64,000 bases of DNA from Anaerovibrio sp. JC8 (lineage in GTDB: Bacteria; Bacillota; Negativicutes; Selenomonadales; Selenomonadaceae), in assembly GCF_002100115.1 (NCBI RefSeq), contig NZ_ANBM01000008.1:1-64000 (forward strand). Reading direction: 5' to 3'. The notes under the pieces were generated by a model that did no database searches, was not told the origin of the DNA, and worked only from the letters and a program-made list of their open reading frames with translations. Position numbers and translations under genes: made by a program. Position 1 is the first letter of the stretch. Each line of letters opens with the position of its first letter. Positions 43,272 through 52,624 of this stretch are shown piece by piece.

Positions 43272-46200
43272 TTACATGGATATCAAACTGCTGTCATGAA
43301 GCATGTAGAGATATCTTTCTCCTACCTTTATGCCCAAGATGGCTTCTGCAGCAGACGTATAAAGCTGCAGCTGCAGGGCGTACCGCTTTTTCACTGCCTC
43401 CGGCTCCGTATTGCTGTCCGTCTTGTAGTCCAGCAACACATAATTGCCATCATTCTCCTTAAAAAGCACATCGATAACGCCCTGGCTGAAAATGTATTCT
43501 CCCTCCGTGTTGTCATAGTATTCCCCGGCATCCAGCATCCGGCTGAATGGAAGCTCACGCCAAAGCTCCGAGGCATTTTTCAGCCGCCGGCCAATATCGG
43601 TTTTAAAGAAGGATTCAACGGCCTTCACATTAATGTAGCCAGCCTGCTCCTCAGTCATGATTTCATTGGCCACCATGCCTGCCAGCTGCTTTTTCACATC
43701 ATCAGAATCAAGACTGTCGTTCAAATCCAGGTGCTGCATTACGGAGTGCATAAGGGTACCATATTCATTGCCCTTCAGCCCTGCCTTGCCCTCAGCCTCC
43801 TGAATAAATCTCGGACGGGTGAAGATGTACTCACGATGCTGAGCCGCCAGCTGCTGGCTGTCTCCCATGGAATTTTCCTTCACCGCCTCCTCTGCAAAGC
43901 GACGCTTTAATTCAGACACGGTCAGCTTTGCCGGAACCTCCCGGGTGCCTCTGTAATCGTAATCCAGCTGCAGCTGGGCGGACAACGCTTCAGCAGCTGC
44001 TGTCACCGGCATTTCCTTTCCTGCCCGCACCGCCTGAATCAGCTCATTGTCCACGTCCTTAATTTCATTGACACCAGTAATATCATTGGCATTTACCACA
44101 GTGACCTTCCATTGGGATTCCTGCCCCATGGCATCGGGGATAGCTGCCCGATTTTTGGTGGTGCCGGAATAGTCCACCAGAGGCAAGCCATCAGGATGAT
44201 GGGCCACTGCCCTGGCTACCCAGTCTGCATAGGAATCTACTGACAGCAAGGTGTGAACAGGCAACACCCTGTCCGTGGCATCAATATACTGGCACCACTT
44301 GGCAGCTCTGTTGGCCATGCCCTTGCTGCGTCCTACCATAATCAGCTTTTCTCTGGCACGGGTCATGGCTACATAGAGCACCCGAAGCTCCTCTGCCTGA
44401 AGCTCCCGCTTCCCCTTGACCCTTACCGCCTGCCGGGCGAAGGTATCATATTTGGTCATATATTCAGGGTCCACATATCTGATACCCATGCCCAATTCCT
44501 TGTGAATCAGCACATTATTGTTTAAATCCATGTCATTAAATGACTTGCACATATCCGCAATGACCACCACCGGGAACTCAAGTCCCTTGCTCTTATGTAT
44601 GGTCATTACCCGCACAACATCTTCCCCCTCACCCAGGGTTCTGGCCATGGAAAGGTCGGTTTCCATATCAGTCATGCGCTGGATAAACCGCAGAAAGCGG
44701 AACAGCCCCTGATAATCCGTGTTCTGGAACTCCTGGGCCCGGGTTATCAGCATACGAAGGTTGGCCTGACGAAGGATACCGCCCTTAAGGCTCCCCACAT
44801 AATCATAATAGCCCGTATCACGGAAAATCTGCCATATAAGCTCCGGAACACTGATCTGTCTTGCCATTTGCCGCCAGACACTGAGCTGGTTTAAAAAGGC
44901 ATCCACCTTTTCCTTAATATCAGCCTCAAGCTGGGATTCAGGAGTATTGGCCGCCAGCAGGGCAGTATACATATCCTCCCCCTTGGCGGAGGACTTCAGC
45001 TTGGCCAATTCAGTGGCACTTAGCCCCACTATTGGTGAAAACAGTACTGCTGCCAGATGAATATCCTGCTGGGCATTATCTATCACCGACAGCAAAGAAT
45101 GCATGGTCTGAATCTCCGTAGTCTGGAAGAAGCCACCGCTGGTATTGGCATAAACCGGGATGTCATTCTGCTGAAGAATCTCCTGCAGGACATCCGCCTT
45201 ATTTTGGGTGGCTCTGAGAAGTATTACCATATCCCGCCAGGTTACCGGCCGATAGCCGTTATTTTCCCGGCAATCCTTATCAAAGACCATCTTGCCGCTG
45301 GCCTTTATCTCCTTCAGACGGGTGGCAATATATTGAGCCTCCAGCTCAAAGCCCTCCAGCTCCTCCCCTTCATCATCCGGATTTTCCAAGGATTCCAGAG
45401 GCTTTTTCTCATCCTCATCCTCCTTCTCGGCATCCAAATCTATCAGTGCCAACTCCACATTTTCCCCGAAAACTTCACCATGCTCCGGCTCCTTATAACC
45501 GTAAGGCTCTCCTTCGTTCAGCATGGCCCGTTCATCATATTCAATCTCATTGGGATTGGGAGTCATCACCTGGGCAAATACATAATTTATGGCAGAGAGA
45601 ATCTCCCGCCGGCTGCGGAAATTCCGCCCCAGAGTAATAAGCTCCCCGTCGTTGTTGTCCGCCTTTTCGTAGGAATGGTATTTTTTCAGGAAGAGCCCCG
45701 GCTCCGAAGAACGGAAGCCGTAAATACTCTGCTTTACATCGCCAACGGTGAAGGTGTTGGCATTGCCGTCACCGGAAATCAGCCGCACGATAAATTCCTG
45801 AACCTCATTGGTATCCTGATACTCGTCCACCATAATCTCCTGATAACGGCGGCGAAGCTCCAGGGCAATATCCGACGGCTTCAGTTCACCCGGAGACGCC
45901 TCAGGAGAATTTAAAATTTCCAGGGCAAAGTGCTCCACATCACTGAAGTCTGCAATATTTTTCTCCCTTTTGGCCTTGCTGTAGGCCACAGCAAAATCCT
46001 TTACTATTTGCACAATGCAGGCAACATCCTTGGCCGACTCCCGCAGCTCCTCCAGCAGCACAGCCTCATCATCCTGGACCAGAGCATTAATCTGGCCCAA
46101 AATATCCTTCAAATTGCCGGCTACTTCAACAAAGGCCTCCTTGACCTCCGGCTCCATGTCCTTTAAATTCCCCGGTGTACGAGGTATTTTCATCAAAGAC

Positions 46201-47072
46201 ATGGCCGCAAACATTTGGTGCCAGCCATGTCCCATGGCGTTTTCCAAGCCTGTAACCACCAAATCGTAGGCGTCAACTATTTCCTCAAATTTGCCCCGCA
46301 CCTTTGGTGCTTCAAAATTTGTCACAATGGATTTCAGTTCCGCCAACCAGGCCTTGGCCGGTGCCAAACGACAGCTTATCTCGCTGTCCATTATCGGCCA
46401 CCATTTGGTCTCCTCAATAGAGGAAATCTCCTTCCCATTCGGCAGATAGTCTTCCGCCAGCCGGTTCAGCCACAAATCCGGAAAAGGCTGATTTTGGGAT
46501 TTTTCATAAAGATTAAGCACTATATCATAAAGGGCACCATCCCCCCGATCAGTGCCATACTTGGCAGCAAAGCCCTCCAGCACCTCATCCCCCGCCATGT
46601 ATCTGGCCTCAAACAGCTCCTCCAGCACATCCTGCTGGAGAATTATCAGCTCATTATCATCAGCAATACGGAATTTAGGGTCGATATCAATAGCATTAAA
46701 ATTATTCTTCACCACCGTCTGACAGAAGGAATCAATGGTGGAGATAGAAGCGCCGGACAACATGATAAGCTGACGGTCCAGCCGGCGTACCATTTTTTTA
46801 TCCGCCTCTTTCTTGTCCATCTCCTGGGCAATGGCTTCCTGCAGACGCTTCTTGATACGCTGCTTCATTTCATCCGCTGCCGCCTTGGTAAAGGTAACCA
46901 CCAGCAGCCGGTCCACATCCCAGGCATTGGCATCCTGCTCCGGGTCCCGCAGAAGGTGGGACACCACCCGCTCAACCAGCACCGCTGTCTTGCCGGAGCC
47001 GGCCGCCGCCGATACCAGAATATTTTTTTCATCATTGCTTATAGCCAGTTTTTGTTCCTTGGACCACTCCAC
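43272..47072 (-). CDS. addA: ATP-dependent helicase/nuclease subunit A (AddA)
   Basis: A 1266-residue UvrD-type helicase with a RecB-family nuclease domain. Walker A SAAAGSGKTAVLVER is at 21-35. Helicase motifs MVDEYQDTNEVQ, NFRSR, MTIHKSKGLEFPVV and LYVAMTRAREKL are present, with the nuclease motif VIDVLFK...LLDYKTDS near 1200. With AddB it processes double-strand ends for RecA and responds to a Chi sequence. It follows addB by 2 bases, the normal order. Confidence 0.96.
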   Translation of the reverse strand: MEWSKEQKLAISNDEKNILVSAAAGSGKTAVLVERVVSHLLRDPEQDANAWDVDRLLVVTFTKAAADEMKQRIKKRLQEAIAQEMDKKEADKKMVRRLDRQLIMLSGASISTIDSFCQTVVKNNFNAIDIDPKFRIADDNELIILQQDVLEELFEARYMAGDEVLEGFAAKYGTDRGDGALYDIVLNLYEKSQNQPFPDLWLNRLAEDYLPNGKEISSIEETKWWPIMDSEISCRLAPAKAWLAELKSIVTNFEAPKVRGKFEEIVDAYDLVVTGLENAMGHGWHQMFAAMSLMKIPRTPGNLKDMEPEVKEAFVEVAGNLKDILGQINALVQDDEAVLLEELRESAKDVACIVQIVKDFAVAYSKAKREKNIADFSDVEHFALEILNSPEASPGELKPSDIALELRRRYQEIMVDEYQDTNEVQEFIVRLISGDGNANTFTVGDVKQSIYGFRSSEPGLFLKKYHSYEKADNNDGELITLGRNFRSRREILSAINYVFAQVMTPNPNEIEYDERAMLNEGEPYGYKEPEHGEVFGENVELALIDLDAEKEDEDEKKPLESLENPDDEGEELEGFELEAQYIATRLKEIKASGKMVFDKDCRENNGYRPVTWRDMVILLRATQNKADVLQEILQQNDIPVYANTSGGFFQTTEIQTMHSLLSVIDNAQQDIHLAAVLFSPIVGLSATELAKLKSSAKGEDMYTALLAANTPESQLEADIKEKVDAFLNQLSVWRQMARQISVPELIWQIFRDTGYYDYVGSLKGGILRQANLRMLITRAQEFQNTDYQGLFRFLRFIQRMTDMETDLSMARTLGEGEDVVRVMTIHKSKGLEFPVVVIADMCKSFNDMDLNNNVLIHKELGMGIRYVDPEYMTKYDTFARQAVRVKGKRELQAEELRVLYVAMTRAREKLIMVGRSKGMANRAAKWCQYIDATDRVLPVHTLLSVDSYADWVARAVAHHPDGLPLVDYSGTTKNRAAIPDAMGQESQWKVTVVNANDITGVNEIKDVDNELIQAVRAGKEMPVTAAAEALSAQLQLDYDYRGTREVPAKLTVSELKRRFAEEAVKENSMGDSQQLAAQHREYIFTRPRFIQEAEGKAGLKGNEYGTLMHSVMQHLDLNDSLDSDDVKKQLAGMVANEIMTEEQAGYINVKAVESFFKTDIGRRLKNASELWRELPFSRMLDAGEYYDNTEGEYIFSQGVIDVLFKENDGNYVLLDYKTDSNTEPEAVKKRYALQLQLYTSAAEAILGIKVGERYLYMLHDSSLISM

Positions 47073-47074
47073 GC

Positions 47075-50000
47075 CTATTCCTCCTTTCCATCAGACTTAT
47101 TTTCACTTTGGGCCTGAATTTCTCCCTTGACCTTGTTTGTTATAGCTTCCATTATTTCCCCATCACTGCCGCTGATTCGGCGATAATCATAACCCTCCAG
47201 ACGGGCATCAAAGCCACAAAGAGGATGATATTTGCAATACTTGCACGGTGTTTGACTGTCCTTCCTCACCGGTTGGATATCTATCCGTCCATCCATGATT
47301 TGTTCGCCTGTTTCCTGCAAAATCAGCTCAATATATCCCATGAGCACCGCAAAGTCTTCCTGGCTCTTTAACATTTTAAGGCTTGGTAAGCTGAAGCTGA
47401 GATCCTTTTTGTAGGATATCTTCAGAAAACGGCTCTTATTGTCGGTATACAGGGTATTATCAATCTGCTCGGCAATATCCTTGTCCAATAGCACCCACCC
47501 CGGCATTTTTAATTCCTCATCCAGAGCTGCACGAATAAATTCCGGGTCATGGCTGTGATTTTTCATGGTAAGCACAGGCCGCTTCAGGAAGAAATACAGC
47601 ATACCCGCCGGCATCATCGGGGTGTCCTGCCCCCTTTTCATCAGCTCATTGGCCACCAGCAGGTAGGTGAGAAGCTGCAATTTCAGTCCATAATAGACAT
47701 CCACAAGATTAATGGCCGCATAGCCTGTCTTGTAATCCATAATCATGAAGTGGCTCCCCTGCTCGTTCACATCTATGCGGTCGATTTGCCCCACCAGCTC
47801 AAGGCGGTTATTTTCGTGAAGCTTATACACCAGCTCCAGGGTATCCTCCGGCCCATGATTCCCCCCAAAGGAACGTTCAAACAGCTGAGGATGAAATTTG
47901 CTTACATGGTCAAACTCAGCCAGACGCTTCAGGGCAAATTTGGCTGTAGACTCCAGCCGTCTGAGCTGTGCTTCCATCTGCTTTGAGTTGTAAAGCACGC
48001 CATTATTAAGGCGTGGAGCCAGCCTGTGAAGAATTTCATGGCAGAGAGCATCCCGCTCTGCCGGGGCAATATCCCCCCAGCGGCGTCCTTCCTTATTTAG
48101 GCGTTCCCCATACTCCTTCAAAACAGCATGAAGCAGGGTTCCCAGCTCCGGACTACTGAAGCGGCTGATTTTCCGCTCCTTCAGATTGAGCCCGTATTGG
48201 GCAAAGAACTGGAATGGGCAATTGTTATATCTCTCAAATTTGGTAACAGAGCCCCTGAGAACTCCCCTGGCCGCATAAAGCTCCTTGGCAATATCCCTTG
48301 GCAGCTTATCAAGGCGTGGATTCATAAAGAGACCCCGGCGGATCAGCCCCACCATTCCCTTTACATCCTCATCCTCCAGCAGATAGTTATATACTCTCTG
48401 CCACAATTCAGAAAGCTCCCCCGCATCCCGAAGCTCCCTAAGGGCAATGGCCAGAGAGGACAGGGTCTGCCGTTTGTTGGCCAGCATTTTCAGCTGGTCA
48501 TCCTCAGAAAATTTACTAATCCAGTCCAATGGTATAGTCTTAATGCTGTTTTCCGGCAGCAGGGACTTTATTTTGGTAACGATTTCCGACCCGGTCATGG
48601 CATCACCGGCAGGTGAGGACAAGGAGTAGGATACCCACATATATTCCCGTGCCTGAGTAAAGGCCTTGTAAATGAGATAGTTTTCATTAAAGCTGGCCTC
48701 TTCCCCCGAAACAGACAGCTCTATCACATTGTTCCGGTTAATATGCATGCGGTCAGCATCGGAAAGAACCGTATTCTCCACGGATTTTCCCGGCATGATG
48801 CCCACATTGGCTCCCAAAATATACACTGCCTTGATATTATCCAGTGCATTCTGGTCAAAGGAAGCAATATTGACATAATCCAGCCCCGGGGGAACCAGAG
48901 CCATTTCCAAAGAAGAAAGCCCCTCCTCCAAAAGCTGGCGAAGCTCCTTGATGCTCATTTTGGTATCGCCACTGACCTCCACCAGCTGGTCCAGCATTTC
49001 CATTATGTCATTCCAGACCTGCTGATGCTCCCTTGCCACATCCAGTGCACCACTTTGCTCCGCCTGGTCAGACCACTCCTGCAAAATCTTCGGAACCTCA
49101 ATATCCGTCATAAACTGATATATGGCCTGTATCATGGCCCTAGTATCAGCCGCAGCCTTAAGGGCATCCTGAAGCCTGCCCAAGGGCTCTGCCACCTGAC
49201 GCCGCAGCTGGTCCGCAGTGGCAGCTCTCAGCATTTGCTTACTGTCCGCCTGCTCATTTTCCTCATCAATGGAATAACGTGAGAAATACTCCCAAGGCTC
49301 CTGCCGCCGCCATACCTTTTTGCCCTTCAAATTAAATTCCAGGCAATAATTTTCCAGCAAATCTGTCTGCTGGGCCGTAAGGCGGAAAAACCCTGTTTTT
49401 ATGCAGCAAAACATATCGTCATAGGACCAGCCCTCAGTAATGGCAATAGCTGAGCGAATAAGCTCCGCCACCGGATGATTGGCACATTGACGCTTTTTGT
49501 CACTAAAAAATGGGATTTCATAGTCCTTGAATACGAAATTGAGAATATCCCCATAGGAGTCCTCATCCCGGATAAGAATACCGATATCCCGCCACTTATA
49601 GCCCTTTTCCTTGACCAGCCGAATAATATCAGCCGCTGCAGCCTCTACCTCCAGACGGCAGGTGGCCGCCTCCACCAAGGATATGTCCGCTGCCCCAGCC
49701 ACCGGCTCCATTCTACGCTTGTCAAAGCCGGCCTCAAGGGCCTTAAGCACAGGATTAGCAAACCGCTTTGTCTCGGCAAAATGCCGGTATTCCACGGAAA
49801 TATTCAGTCTCTGGGCAAGCTGCAAAAGGCGGTTGCGGCTGATATAGGCACGGTTAAACAGGCCTGAGGCCTCCTGATTGGCCCACTGCCCCTGTGGTGA
49901 AGCCATATCATCCATATTGAAGGTCACATGTACATTGGCTCCATAGGTGAATAAGCCCTCCAGCACCTTAAGCTCCAGAGGATTAAAAAACAAAAAGCCG

Positions 50001-50608
50001 TCCAGCCATATTTCAGCCCCTGCCACCATCTTTGACATAGGCAGCCGCTCCGCCAGAATGCTCATTATATCCTTGCCGTCGTTATATCGGCCTGCCATGG
50101 CATCATTATAGTCGCCATATAGCATTGCCAAATCAGACAGCTTGTTGGCCAGCCGGGAATCATCAATGCTGTCACCGGCCTCCTGCAACAGCTCAGGAGA
50201 AATACCATAGCCCTTCAGTTCATTGATAATGCTGCTGAGCACATTGGCAAAGCCCCGCTGACGGGATGCCCTGCCAAAAACCTTCAGCTGGCTGTAGCGT
50301 TTATCCAAAATGCTTTTCAAAAGGAGCTGCCGCCCCATATCCGTAATGCCCTGCTCCAGGGCACCGCCGGTTTCCTGCAGCACATGGTAGGCAAACCGCT
50401 TAAAGCCATAGATCTGGCACCGCATATAGCCCCTGCCCTGCTTTTCCATCATGGCTGCCAGCTGACGCTCCACCTTATATGTCATGTGTTCCGGCAGCAG
50501 CAGAATAATGGCAGGCCCCAATGGTCTTGCCATAAGCTCCTTGTATATCTGCCCGAGAACATAGGCCGTCTTGCCGCTGCCGGCCCTGCCTGTAATAATT
50601 TCCAGCAT
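47075..50608 (-). CDS. addB: ATP-dependent nuclease subunit B (AddB)
   Basis: An 1177-residue partner of AddA. N-terminal Walker A GRAGSGKTAYV is at 7-17, and the central region is a degenerate helicase. The C-terminal nuclease domain has MIMDYKTGYAA. The iron-sulfur staple cysteines are visible: one in NNCPFQFFAQYGL near 810 and three in TPCKYCKYHPLCGFD near 1125. It is first in the addB-addA operon, with a strong promoter. Confidence 0.95.
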   Translation of the reverse strand: MLEIITGRAGSGKTAYVLGQIYKELMARPLGPAIILLLPEHMTYKVERQLAAMMEKQGRGYMRCQIYGFKRFAYHVLQETGGALEQGITDMGRQLLLKSILDKRYSQLKVFGRASRQRGFANVLSSIINELKGYGISPELLQEAGDSIDDSRLANKLSDLAMLYGDYNDAMAGRYNDGKDIMSILAERLPMSKMVAGAEIWLDGFLFFNPLELKVLEGLFTYGANVHVTFNMDDMASPQGQWANQEASGLFNRAYISRNRLLQLAQRLNISVEYRHFAETKRFANPVLKALEAGFDKRRMEPVAGAADISLVEAATCRLEVEAAAADIIRLVKEKGYKWRDIGILIRDEDSYGDILNFVFKDYEIPFFSDKKRQCANHPVAELIRSAIAITEGWSYDDMFCCIKTGFFRLTAQQTDLLENYCLEFNLKGKKVWRRQEPWEYFSRYSIDEENEQADSKQMLRAATADQLRRQVAEPLGRLQDALKAAADTRAMIQAIYQFMTDIEVPKILQEWSDQAEQSGALDVAREHQQVWNDIMEMLDQLVEVSGDTKMSIKELRQLLEEGLSSLEMALVPPGLDYVNIASFDQNALDNIKAVYILGANVGIMPGKSVENTVLSDADRMHINRNNVIELSVSGEEASFNENYLIYKAFTQAREYMWVSYSLSSPAGDAMTGSEIVTKIKSLLPENSIKTIPLDWISKFSEDDQLKMLANKRQTLSSLAIALRELRDAGELSELWQRVYNYLLEDEDVKGMVGLIRRGLFMNPRLDKLPRDIAKELYAARGVLRGSVTKFERYNNCPFQFFAQYGLNLKERKISRFSSPELGTLLHAVLKEYGERLNKEGRRWGDIAPAERDALCHEILHRLAPRLNNGVLYNSKQMEAQLRRLESTAKFALKRLAEFDHVSKFHPQLFERSFGGNHGPEDTLELVYKLHENNRLELVGQIDRIDVNEQGSHFMIMDYKTGYAAINLVDVYYGLKLQLLTYLLVANELMKRGQDTPMMPAGMLYFFLKRPVLTMKNHSHDPEFIRAALDEELKMPGWVLLDKDIAEQIDNTLYTDNKSRFLKISYKKDLSFSLPSLKMLKSQEDFAVLMGYIELILQETGEQIMDGRIDIQPVRKDSQTPCKYCKYHPLCGFDARLEGYDYRRISGSDGEIMEAITNKVKGEIQAQSENKSDGKEE

Positions 50609-50649
50609 ATTGCGCTGCCCCCCTGTTTTAAGTGATTATCATATATCAT

Positions 50650-50678
50650 ATTATAGCTGTCCAACACAGCTCAGTAAA
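50650..50678 (-). promoter_or_regulatory. addB promoter
   Basis: Minus-strand TTTACT (plus 50673-50678), a 17-base spacer and TATAAT (plus 50650-50655) lie about 40 bases before the addB ATG. Confidence 0.75.
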
Positions 50679-50688
50679 ATTTAGCCGT

Positions 50689-50716
50689 CAAAAAAAAGGG
50701 CCAGCAACTGGCCCTC
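50689..50716 (-). terminator. Terminator after the PaaK-like gene
   Basis: Stem AGGGCCAG/CTGGCCCT with a 3-base loop is followed by TTTTTTT on the minus strand. It lies just upstream of the addB promoter. Confidence 0.9.
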
Positions 50717-50729
50717 ATTTCTGTTTTTT

Positions 50730-51725
50730 TTAATTTGAAGCATTGCCCTCATACTCAGTCGGCTCTGCCACCCGCATCATTGTGCGCCCACATACACATT
50801 CATCATCTATCCGCAGTACCGCATGACCGGTACGCAAGCGGAAAATCGGCATAGCCTCGTTGGCGAGGGATGTGAGCACCAGCTCACCTACCCGGTGTGG
50901 CTCCGTAATAACCTGATTACTGCCAAATTCCACAATCTCCGGATAGAAATAATCCTCCTGAATGTGGAAGCCCTTGTCCTCCGGACACTGATACATGATG
51001 CCGGCACATCCGAAGCCAGGTGAATTGTAAACCGTGTTGGTCCTTACATTCATTCGACGCTCCAGATAGGCCCGCATAGGATTATGCAGGGTCTCCTCCA
51101 AACATACTATGGACGGAAGATAAAGGTCCTGGGCATTCTCACCATCAGCCTGCAGCTTTACAATGAACTGGGTCACCAGACGGAAATCACTAATCAGCAC
51201 ATCCACATGGCATCTTGTCATGAGCTCCACAATATTGTCCATATTGCTGCCCATAAGCATAACTGAAGCACCGATACCCTCAAGGGCATACTGTACATCC
51301 ATCAGGCGGCTGTCCGAAGCCTCACCCAGAAGGCCTACCACCGTAGTATCATTGATACCATAGGCTATAAGCACCCTGGTCATCATTTCCATCTGACGGG
51401 CCACATCGCCGCTGGTGTACATCTTAATAAAGGTTTCCGCATCACCCTGTCTTGATATGCGCAGGACACCGCTCATAGGCAGTGTAAGCAGATCAAAAAC
51501 CGATACTTCCTTCAGCACACTTCGCTCCGTAAAAGGCAGCTTCTGGATATCCTCCAGGGTCTGTATGTCCTGGGGACTCACTCCCGCCTCCTCAAAGGCC
51601 CGCTGATAATAGGCACTTTTCTCATGAGCCCATTTCACACGCTTCTTCAGGGCTTCCAGCTGATAATCCTCCAGCTGGAAACGGTCCATAGTCTCTATCT
51701 TTGGATTGGCAATCATTGTAATCAC
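50730..51725 (-). CDS. Degenerate, C-terminally short PaaK-like (phenylacetate-CoA ligase family) protein
   Basis: A 331-residue protein that follows the PaaK fold from its N-terminus (LEALKKRVKWAHEKSAYYQRAFEEAG; KLPFTERSVL) to GELVLTSLANEAMPIFRLRTGH and ECVCGRTMMRV near 309-318, then stops. PaaK enzymes run about 100 residues further into the mobile lid with the catalytic lysine. The SSGTTGKPT ATP loop is replaced around 91-101 by unrelated residues, and YGLSE is replaced by NSPGFG. It is unlikely to adenylate a substrate. The GTG start has GGGAG upstream. Its role is unknown. Confidence 0.75.
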   Translation of the reverse strand: MITMIANPKIETMDRFQLEDYQLEALKKRVKWAHEKSAYYQRAFEEAGVSPQDIQTLEDIQKLPFTERSVLKEVSVFDLLTLPMSGVLRISRQGDAETFIKMYTSGDVARQMEMMTRVLIAYGINDTTVVGLLGEASDSRLMDVQYALEGIGASVMLMGSNMDNIVELMTRCHVDVLISDFRLVTQFIVKLQADGENAQDLYLPSIVCLEETLHNPMRAYLERRMNVRTNTVYNSPGFGCAGIMYQCPEDKGFHIQEDYFYPEIVEFGSNQVITEPHRVGELVLTSLANEAMPIFRLRTGHAVLRIDDECVCGRTMMRVAEPTEYEGNASN

Positions 51726-51750
51726 ATTTCTCCCGTGTTAACTTACAACA

Positions 51751-52536
51751 TCAGGCAAGAGGCTTCTGATAGAAGAATGGCTGGAAGCTGGTATAACCCA
51801 ACTTACGGAAATTCAAAATAGCCTCAGTAGCACCGACAAACAAAATTCCACCCGGCTTCAAGGCCTTGAAGAAGTTGGCATACAGCTGATCCTTTGCTTC
51901 CTCGGTGAAATAAATAACCACGTTACGGCAGAGAATAAGGTCAAAGCCGGATTCAAAATTATCCTTAAGAAGATTATGGCGCTTGAACTCAATGCAATCT
52001 TTAATCTCCTGGGAAACCAGATACTTATCCCCATCCTGAGTGAAATACTTTCTCTTGCGCTCCGGATCAATGGCCTTCAGCTCATTGTCAGTATACTCAC
52101 CTTTTCTGGCCTTGCCCAAAATCTCAATATCAAGGTCAGTTGCCAAAATACGATGACGCATATTCGGAGTCAGTGTCTTCATAATCATGGCCAAGGAATA
52201 AGGCTCAGCACCGATAGAACAGCCGGCACTCCAAATGTTCAGCTTACTGCTGCGCTTCAGGAGGTCAGGAATAACATCTGTCTCCAGCTTGGCAAACTTG
52301 TCAGGAGTACGGAAGAACTCAGACACGTTGATAGTCAGATACTCGATAAATGCTGCAAACTCATCATGGTCCTGAACAACCTTGTCAAAGTACCCGGAAT
52401 AGGTATCATAACCATTTCGCTTTGCCAGGTTCATGATACGGCGCTGCATCTGCGGTGCCTTGTACAAATCCAGGTCTATTTCAGTCTTTGCCTTTAACTT
52501 TCTTTTAAATTCAGTCCAATCCTGTTCTGCTGTCAT
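51751..52536 (-). CDS. cheR: CheR-type protein-glutamate O-methyltransferase
   Basis: A 261-residue chemoreceptor methyltransferase. A helical N-terminal domain (1-75: KAPQMQRRIMNLAKRNGYDTYSGYF) precedes a SAM domain with NVSEFFRTPDKF near 88 and WSAGCSIGAEPYSLAM near 119-134, where the usual GxEEPYS is GAEPYS. LILCRNVVIYFTEEAKDQ near 206 is typical. It is not in a chemotaxis operon. With motAB 20 kb away it suggests a motile or formerly motile cell. Confidence 0.9.
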   Translation of the reverse strand: MTAEQDWTEFKRKLKAKTEIDLDLYKAPQMQRRIMNLAKRNGYDTYSGYFDKVVQDHDEFAAFIEYLTINVSEFFRTPDKFAKLETDVIPDLLKRSSKLNIWSAGCSIGAEPYSLAMIMKTLTPNMRHRILATDLDIEILGKARKGEYTDNELKAIDPERKRKYFTQDGDKYLVSQEIKDCIEFKRHNLLKDNFESGFDLILCRNVVIYFTEEAKDQLYANFFKALKPGGILFVGATEAILNFRKLGYTSFQPFFYQKPLA

Positions 52537-52624
52537 AAGCTATCCCTCCAAACGGTTCTACGTATTCACTAATTCTTATTCCACTAAAAAATCAAAAATC
52601 CTTTATTTTTTTTGAAATAAGTTA

